Assembly (NCBI GenBank): GCA_903857815.1
Contig: CAIOGK010000018.1
Coordinates: forward strand, 1 to 19,813
DNA: 19,813 nucleotides
Direction: 5' to 3'
Origin: Candidatus Falkowiibacteriota bacterium
Lineage (GTDB): Bacteria > Patescibacteriota > Patescibacteriia > Patescibacteriales > UBA12465
Shown: in pieces, positions 14,998-19,813 of the stretch
Layout: each line of letters opens with the position of its first letter
Numbering within the stretch: position 1 is the stretch's first letter
Translations under genes and position numbers: made by a program
The notes under the pieces: generated by a model
The model's input: the letters and a program-made list of their open reading frames with translations, nothing else
Databases searched by the model: none
Told to the model about the DNA's origin: nothing

Positions 14998-17900
14998 ATG
15001 TTAAATCCAATCAAAACCAGCGATTTCGATGCTATCCGTTTAAAATTGGCTAGTCCAGACGAAATTATGTCTTGGTCTCACGGAGAAGTAACGCGACCAG
15101 AAACTATAAACTATCGTACTCAGAAGCCAGAAAAGGATGGTTTATTTTGTGAGAAAATTTTTGGTCCAACTAAAGACTGGGAATGTGCTTGCGGTAAATA
15201 CAAAAAAATTCGTTACAAAGGGATTGTTTGCGATAAATGCGGCGTCGAAGTTACTAGAAGTATTGTGAGACGTGAGCGTTTGGGCCATATTACCTTACAA
15301 GTACCCGCTTCTCACATTTGGTTTCTAAGAGGCTTATCTTCTAAAATCGGCTTGCTTTTGAATTTAGGAATCCAATCTTTAGAAAAGGTTATTTACTATG
15401 CTAGTTTTATTGTTACTGATGTTGATGAAAATTTAAAAGAAATAACTATTAATCAGATTAAAGCAGAATATAAAAGTAAGATTAAAGGTTTTGAAAATGA
15501 GTATAATAATGAATTGAAGAAAATTAAAGAAGCTGGTAAAGATGAAAGTGATATTAAAGATGCTTTAAAAGAAAAGGCGGAAAAAATTGCCCGTTTAGAT
15601 GAGGATTTTGCTCAAACTCAAAAAGAACTTAAAGAATTAAAACCACTTTTAATTTTATCAGAACATCAATATCAAAGTTTAAGTTTGAAATTTGGCCATA
15701 TTTTTGAAGCCTCTATCGGCGCGGAAGCTGTTCGCGAACTTTTAGAAAAAATTAATTTAGAAAAAAGCATTGATAATTTAGAAGATAAATTAAAAGATGC
15801 TATTGAATCTAAAAAAGAAAAATTAGTTAAGCGTTTGAAATTATTAAAGAGTTTTAGAAATAATACTTTACGTCCAGAGTGGATGATTATGACCGTTCTT
15901 CCAGTTGTTCCTCCTGATTTGCGTCCGATGGTAGCGTTAGATGGCGGAAGATTTGCTGCTTCTGATTTAAATGATTTATATCGTCGGGTTATCAATCGTA
16001 ATAATCGTTTAAAGCAGTTATTAGATTTGAATGCACCGGAAGTTATTTGTCGTAATGAAAAAAGAATGCTTCAAGAAGCGGTTGATGCTTTGATTGATAA
16101 TTCTGCTCGTCATACAAAAACCGTTACTGCCTCTACTGGTCAAAAAAGACAATTAAAATCTTTAGCTGATACTTTGAAAGGTAAGCAAGGACGTTTCCGT
16201 CAGAATTTACTTGGTAAACGCGTTGATTATTCTGGTCGTTCAGTTATTGTAGTTAATCCAAAGTTAAATCTTGACCAATGTGGTTTACCGAAGATTATGG
16301 CTTTGGAATTATTTAAACCGTTTATTATTTCCCAATTAATTAAGAGAGAAATTGTTCATAACGTACGCAGTGCTTCTCGCTATATCGAAGCTGGTCATGA
16401 TGAAGTTTGGGATATTTTAGAAGAAATTGTTCGTGGTGCTTTTGTATTATTAAATCGTGCGCCTACTTTACATCGTCTTGGTATTCAGGCTTTTCGTCCA
16501 ATTTTAATTGAAGGTAAAGCAATCCAAATTCATCCACTCGTTTGTACTGCTTTTAATGCTGACTTTGATGGTGACCAAATGGCCGTTCATGTTCCTTTAA
16601 CTAAAGAGGCTAAATGGGAAGCTGAACATTTAATGTTAGCTAGTCATAACTTATTAAAACCAGCGACTGGTGACCCGATTATTGCTCCGGCTCAAGATAT
16701 TGTTTGGGGAACTTATTATATTACTTTAGTTAATAAAGATTTTGCTGATAAGAAGAGAGAGGACATGCGTTATTTTTATAATGAAGATGAAGCATATTTA
16801 GCATATAACAATAACTATATTGCTCTGCACGAACCAATTTCTGTGAAGTATAAAGATGAGATGTTGAAAACTACCGTTGGTCGTTTGATTTTTAACTCTT
16901 TATTACCAGAAAAATTGAAGTTTATTAATGATGTTGTTGGTAAGAGTAAATTAAAAGATTTAATTCGTGAATGCTTACGTCTTTATAGTGAGGACGAGAC
17001 TGTTAAATTTATTGATGGTTTGAAAAATCGTGCCTTCTCATTTATTACTAAATCTGGTCTTTCTTGGGGCTTTGGTGATTTACCTAATTTACCGGAGAAA
17101 GATCGTTTAATTGATGAAGCTAACAAGCAAGTAGAAATTATTCAAGAACAATACGAAGAAGGTTTGCTTACTGAAAGTGAGCGCTATGCTAAAGTAATTG
17201 AAGAGTGGACTAATACTAAAGATAAAATTGGAGATATTTGTAAAAAAGGCTTAAACAATGTTTTGCCGGTTTATTCGATGATTGATTCTGGTGCTCGTGG
17301 TTCTTGGGCACAGCCGGTTCAAATTTTAGGTATGAAAGGTTTAGTGACCTCCCCGTCTGGCGCCATTATTGAATTACCGGTTAAGGGTAACTTCAAAAAA
17401 GGCTTTGGTGTTTTGGAATATTTTATTTCTACTCATGGTGTTCGTAAAGGTTTGTCTGATACCGCTTTAAGAACAGCTAATGCCGGTTATCTAACTAGAC
17501 GTTTAGTTGATGTCTCTCAAGATATTATTGTTTCTGAAGAAGATTGTGGTGATGAAGAGGGCGCAATTATGAAAAAAGTAGATGCTGAAAAAACTGGTGA
17601 AGATTTTTATAAGAAAATTACTGGTCGTTATTTAGCTAAGGACGCACTTGATTCTAAAGGAAAGGTTGCCCTTTCGGCCGGAGAGATGCTTGATGAAGAA
17701 AACATCAAGATGATAAAAGCCAAAGAAGTAATCGAAGTTTGTATCCGTTCAGTTTTGAGCTGTAAAATGCATAAAGGAATTTGTGCTCAATGTTATGGTT
17801 GGGATTTAGCTTACAATAAACCAGTTAAAATGGGTTCAACGGTTGGTATTATCGCCGCTCAATCTATTGGTGAACCAGGTACGCAGTTAACGATGAGAAC

Positions 17901-18918
17901 CTTCCATACTGGAGGTGTTGCCGGTCAAGATGATATTACTCAAGGTTTGCCACGTGTTGAGGAAATTTTTGAAGCTCGCAGTCCAAAGAAGAAAGCTTTA
18001 ATCGCTGATGTTTCCGGAAGAATTAAGATTGAGTTTGCTCAAAAGACTATTAAAGATAAAGATGGTAAAGAAATTTTAGTAGATAATCCTCAGGCGAAAA
18101 TTTTAAGTATTTTCTACAAAGGAGAAGATAGCGATAAATACTATTTTTCTGAAAAAGTTAATGAAGTTAAATTAGCTGGCGGACTAACTGCTAAAGATAA
18201 GAAAAAATTAGAAGTTACTGTTTTAGTTAAGGACGGTGACCATGTTTCTAAAAATACTGATTTATTTAGTGTTGGCGGAAGTATGGTAAAAGCCGGCGCT
18301 GCCGGTATCGCTAAAGTAACGGAAAAATTAATCAGTGTTTCTAAAGAAGTTGAAAAAGTTAAAGAGTTTTCTATTTTAAAGGGAACGATGATGATGGTTA
18401 AAGATGGTGATTTAATTGAAAAGGGAACACAATTAACCGAAGGTAGTTTAGATTTACGTGAATTGTATAAGCTTAAGGGTCGTTTAGAAACCCAGAAGTA
18501 CGTTATTAGAGAAATTCAGTATGTTTATTCTTCCCAGGGTCAGCCTTTAAATGATAAGCACGTAGAAATTATTGCTCGTCAGATGTTTTCTCGTTTCTTT
18601 GTAACTGATGCTGGTGACACTACTTTACTTCCAGGAGAAACTGTTGAGGATGAAGTTTTTTACCAAGCTAATAAAGATTCCAAACACTTAGCTACTGGGG
18701 ACCAATTGCTTTTAGGTATTACTAAAGCTTCATTAACTACTGATAGTTTCTTATCGGCGGCTTCTTTCCAAGAAACTTCTCGAGTTTTAATTGATGCGGC
18801 CGTTAATGGTAAAATTGATTATCTCGAAGGCCTTAAAGAAAATGTTATTATCGGTTGTTTAATTCCTGCTGGGACTGGATATAAAGGCAAGAAAAAACGT
18901 TTTGAATACGGTAAATAG
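14998..18918 (+). CDS. rpoC: DNA-directed RNA polymerase subunit beta'
   Basis: 1306 residues. Beta' carries the RNA polymerase active site. In order: N-terminal zinc ribbon CACGKYKKIRYKGIVCDKCG (C63, C65, C78, C81); a lysine/glutamate-rich coiled-coil-like insertion at about 150-215, before the EHQYQSLSLKFG segment; the clamp and switch segment GKQGRFRQNLLGKRVDYSGRSVIVV; LLNRAPTLHRLGIQAF; the catalytic NADFDGDQMAVHVPL with Mg2+-binding D522, D524 and D526; the bridge helix and second zinc site (DCGDEEG, then CKMHKGICAQCYG); and the trigger-loop region GTQLTMRTFHTGGVAGQDDITQGLPRVEEIFEAR. The C-terminus has the usual GDQLLLGITKASL and SFLSAASFQETSRVL. One oddity is NVIIGCLIPAGTG, with Cys1287 where Arg is common. 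It follows rpoB on the same transcript, and a strong terminator lies 21 bases downstream. The two catalytic subunits are separate genes, with no fusion or split. Confidence 0.99.
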   Translation: MLNPIKTSDFDAIRLKLASPDEIMSWSHGEVTRPETINYRTQKPEKDGLFCEKIFGPTKDWECACGKYKKIRYKGIVCDKCGVEVTRSIVRRERLGHITLQVPASHIWFLRGLSSKIGLLLNLGIQSLEKVIYYASFIVTDVDENLKEITINQIKAEYKSKIKGFENEYNNELKKIKEAGKDESDIKDALKEKAEKIARLDEDFAQTQKELKELKPLLILSEHQYQSLSLKFGHIFEASIGAEAVRELLEKINLEKSIDNLEDKLKDAIESKKEKLVKRLKLLKSFRNNTLRPEWMIMTVLPVVPPDLRPMVALDGGRFAASDLNDLYRRVINRNNRLKQLLDLNAPEVICRNEKRMLQEAVDALIDNSARHTKTVTASTGQKRQLKSLADTLKGKQGRFRQNLLGKRVDYSGRSVIVVNPKLNLDQCGLPKIMALELFKPFIISQLIKREIVHNVRSASRYIEAGHDEVWDILEEIVRGAFVLLNRAPTLHRLGIQAFRPILIEGKAIQIHPLVCTAFNADFDGDQMAVHVPLTKEAKWEAEHLMLASHNLLKPATGDPIIAPAQDIVWGTYYITLVNKDFADKKREDMRYFYNEDEAYLAYNNNYIALHEPISVKYKDEMLKTTVGRLIFNSLLPEKLKFINDVVGKSKLKDLIRECLRLYSEDETVKFIDGLKNRAFSFITKSGLSWGFGDLPNLPEKDRLIDEANKQVEIIQEQYEEGLLTESERYAKVIEEWTNTKDKIGDICKKGLNNVLPVYSMIDSGARGSWAQPVQILGMKGLVTSPSGAIIELPVKGNFKKGFGVLEYFISTHGVRKGLSDTALRTANAGYLTRRLVDVSQDIIVSEEDCGDEEGAIMKKVDAEKTGEDFYKKITGRYLAKDALDSKGKVALSAGEMLDEENIKMIKAKEVIEVCIRSVLSCKMHKGICAQCYGWDLAYNKPVKMGSTVGIIAAQSIGEPGTQLTMRTFHTGGVAGQDDITQGLPRVEEIFEARSPKKKALIADVSGRIKIEFAQKTIKDKDGKEILVDNPQAKILSIFYKGEDSDKYYFSEKVNEVKLAGGLTAKDKKKLEVTVLVKDGDHVSKNTDLFSVGGSMVKAGAAGIAKVTEKLISVSKEVEKVKEFSILKGTMMMVKDGDLIEKGTQLTEGSLDLRELYKLKGRLETQKYVIREIQYVYSSQGQPLNDKHVEIIARQMFSRFFVTDAGDTTLLPGETVEDEVFYQANKDSKHLATGDQLLLGITKASLTTDSFLSAASFQETSRVLIDAAVNGKIDYLEGLKENVIIGCLIPAGTGYKGKKKRFEYGK

Positions 18919-18939
18919 TCTCTAAAAAAGATAAAATAG

Positions 18940-18987
18940 AAATACCCTCATGAATAAAAGTGAGGGTATTTTTATTTGTTTTTTTGA
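18940..18987 (+). terminator. Intrinsic terminator after rpoC
   Basis: An 11-base-pair perfect stem, AAATACCCTCA (18940-18950) with TGAGGGTATTT (18961-18971), closes a 10-base loop and is followed by T-rich sequence including a long T-run to about 18985. It ends the rpoB-rpoC transcript. Confidence 0.92.
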
Positions 18988-19004
18988 TTAAAATAACGTA
19001 AAAT
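18976..19004 (+). promoter_or_regulatory. Promoter for the 19013 gene, giving a near-leaderless mRNA
   Basis: TTGTTT (18976-18981) and TAAAAT (18999-19004) are separated by 17 bases. Transcription would start near 19011, only about 2 bases before the ATG at 19013, so the mRNA may be leaderless or nearly so. The -35 overlaps the T-rich tail of the rpoC terminator, a compact terminator-promoter junction. The -10 is good (5 of 6) but the -35 is only 3 of 6. Confidence 0.5.
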
Positions 19005-19012
19005 AGAGATAT

Positions 19013-19597
19013 ATGATAGCTTCTTTTTTTAAAAAAAAGTCATTTTTGTTACAGTTAAGACTGTTTTGGGTACTAGCTATTATTTTTATTGTGTTGGTTT
19101 TTTTATTTTTTAAAATAGTTCCTTTTGGTAAGGTCACTTACATTAAGCATTACCCGACGGGATTTTATTTTGGAAAAGGATTCATTAATAACTTTACTCC
19201 GATTGAGAATATTGGCTCATATAAGAGTGTTCCTAGAATAATTAAGGCCCCGGTTTATTTTTCGGTATTTACTCCTCGAACTTTTTCTGAGGCAAGAATT
19301 ACCATAAAATATAAAAGTTATTTATCTAAAAAAAATCTTGGAGAAATTGGGGTTTTGATTAATCCCGCGATTGCCTACTATAATCTTCAGCCCTGGAAAC
19401 TTATTAACTCCGATACGGCGGCTACGGATATTGATTTACATGGAGTTTATCGGTCTAGTGGAAAGTATGTTTTTACAATTTCAATTCCTGAGCTTGAAAA
19501 TAATGAAAATTTAGAAAATTATTTGGAGGTTAGTGAAGTAAAAATAGAGTTTTTTGGAAGAACATTGTTGCAAAAAATCATGGGTATCACCGATTAA
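19013..19597 (+). CDS. Hypothetical single-pass membrane protein with an extracytoplasmic domain
   Basis: 194 residues, family not recognised with certainty. A short, lysine-rich cytoplasmic start (FFKKKSF) is followed by one strong membrane segment (about residues 14-37, LRLFWVLAIIFIVLVFLFFK), then KIVPFGKVTYI and a roughly 155-residue hydrophilic domain rich in alternating hydrophobic and polar residues, Tyr, Ser and Thr, suggesting a beta-sandwich outside the membrane (by the positive-inside rule). No cysteines, no lipobox and no catalytic motif are visible. It starts a new unit after the rpoC terminator, with a promoter almost touching its ATG, and is followed after 5 bases by a small membrane protein. 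A role at the cell surface is inferred from topology alone. A signal-anchor reading is more likely than a cleaved signal peptide, because no clear cleavage site follows the segment. Confidence 0.75.
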   Translation: MIASFFKKKSFLLQLRLFWVLAIIFIVLVFLFFKIVPFGKVTYIKHYPTGFYFGKGFINNFTPIENIGSYKSVPRIIKAPVYFSVFTPRTFSEARITIKYKSYLSKKNLGEIGVLINPAIAYYNLQPWKLINSDTAATDIDLHGVYRSSGKYVFTISIPELENNENLENYLEVSEVKIEFFGRTLLQKIMGITD

Positions 19598-19602
19598 TAA
19601 AT

Positions 19603-19788
19603 ATGGATAAAAAAATATTATTATCAAGACCATTCATTCGAGAAATACTCTATTTTTTAGTTGTTTTGTGGCTGGTATTTGTTATTTTGGAAATAATTTT
19701 TCCTAATATTATTTTAGCTTATTTTAATATTAATTATTTATTTTCAACAGTTTTATTTTTTGGCATAGTTTTATTAATTAAAAAATAG
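19603..19788 (+). CDS. Small hydrophobic membrane protein, unknown function
   Basis: 61 residues, mostly hydrophobic. Two membrane segments are likely, about 14-33 (ILYFLVVLWLVFVILEIIF) and 42-58 (INYLFSTVLFFGIVLLI), with a short loop between and lysines at both ends, so both termini are probably cytoplasmic. No known motif is present. The ATG is 5 bases after the preceding gene and another ATG follows 2 bases after its stop, so it fits an operon of membrane proteins. It could encode a partner or regulator of its neighbours. Low sequence complexity means the case for a real gene rests mainly on spacing and hydrophobic pattern. Confidence 0.6.
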   Translation: MDKKILLSRPFIREILYFLVVLWLVFVILEIIFPNIILAYFNINYLFSTVLFFGIVLLIKK

Positions 19789-19790
19789 AT

Positions 19791-19813
19791 ATGAATCTTA
19801 ATTATTTTTTTAA
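19791..19813 (+). CDS. Possible start of a further gene, cut by the window end
   Basis: An ATG 2 bases after the previous stop opens a frame reading MNLNYFF before the window ends. The spacing and the TAT-ATG-like context match the other starts here, so it is probably the next gene of the operon. Nothing can be said about its product. Confidence 0.35.

Noticed and set aside
1..19813. CRISPR arrays, tRNA or rRNA genes, transposases and phage genes
   Set aside because: None seen by eye on either strand; coding genes and short gaps account for nearly the whole window.

Overview
The window is a gene-dense, visibly AT-rich bacterial chromosome segment in which every supported gene lies on the + strand. 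It has short or overlapping gene junctions, no clear Shine-Dalgarno sequences and compact versions of universal proteins. This style, with a short FtsK of Gram-positive type, a Mur ligase without its N-terminal domain, an RNA polymerase without large lineage insertions and small orphan membrane proteins, suggests a Candidate Phyla Radiation (Patescibacteria) organism, probably of the Parcubacteria group. This is inferred from gene style, not from a phylogeny. Stops are TAA, TAG and one TGA, so there is no sign of TGA recoding.

Layout: (1) 77-1298 holds yebC and ruvC. (2) 1277-6035 is a packed carbohydrate run: glycogen synthase (GT5), a GH57 glycosidase/glucanotransferase, an APH-fold kinase-like protein and a polysaccharide pyruvyl transferase-like protein. 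ruvC overlaps glgA by 22 bases, and the last two genes overlap by 1 base. (3) 6046-7071 is a cation diffusion facilitator of ZnT9-like type. (4) An extended -10 promoter at 7090-7098 starts a division/wall run of ftsK (7147-9672), an orphan coiled-coil protein and a MurE-like ligase. (5) A TTGACA-N17-TACTAT promoter overlapping the end of the Mur ligase gene drives rpoB and rpoC through a leader of about 185 bases with several overlapping hairpins. A strong intrinsic terminator closes the unit after rpoC. (6) A near-leaderless promoter starts two small membrane-protein genes, and a third gene probably begins at the window edge.

Functionally the window combines housekeeping (recombination, translation quality control, chromosome segregation, transcription) with one accessory theme, alpha-glucan or surface-polymer metabolism in 1277-6035. 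No phage, transposon, CRISPR array, tRNA or rRNA was seen. The points most worth a second look are the GlgA-GH57-kinase-pyruvyl transferase cassette, the rpoB leader, the acidic tail and altered DNA-reading helix of FtsK, and the ligase lacking its UDP-binding domain. None of these is proof of a new system.
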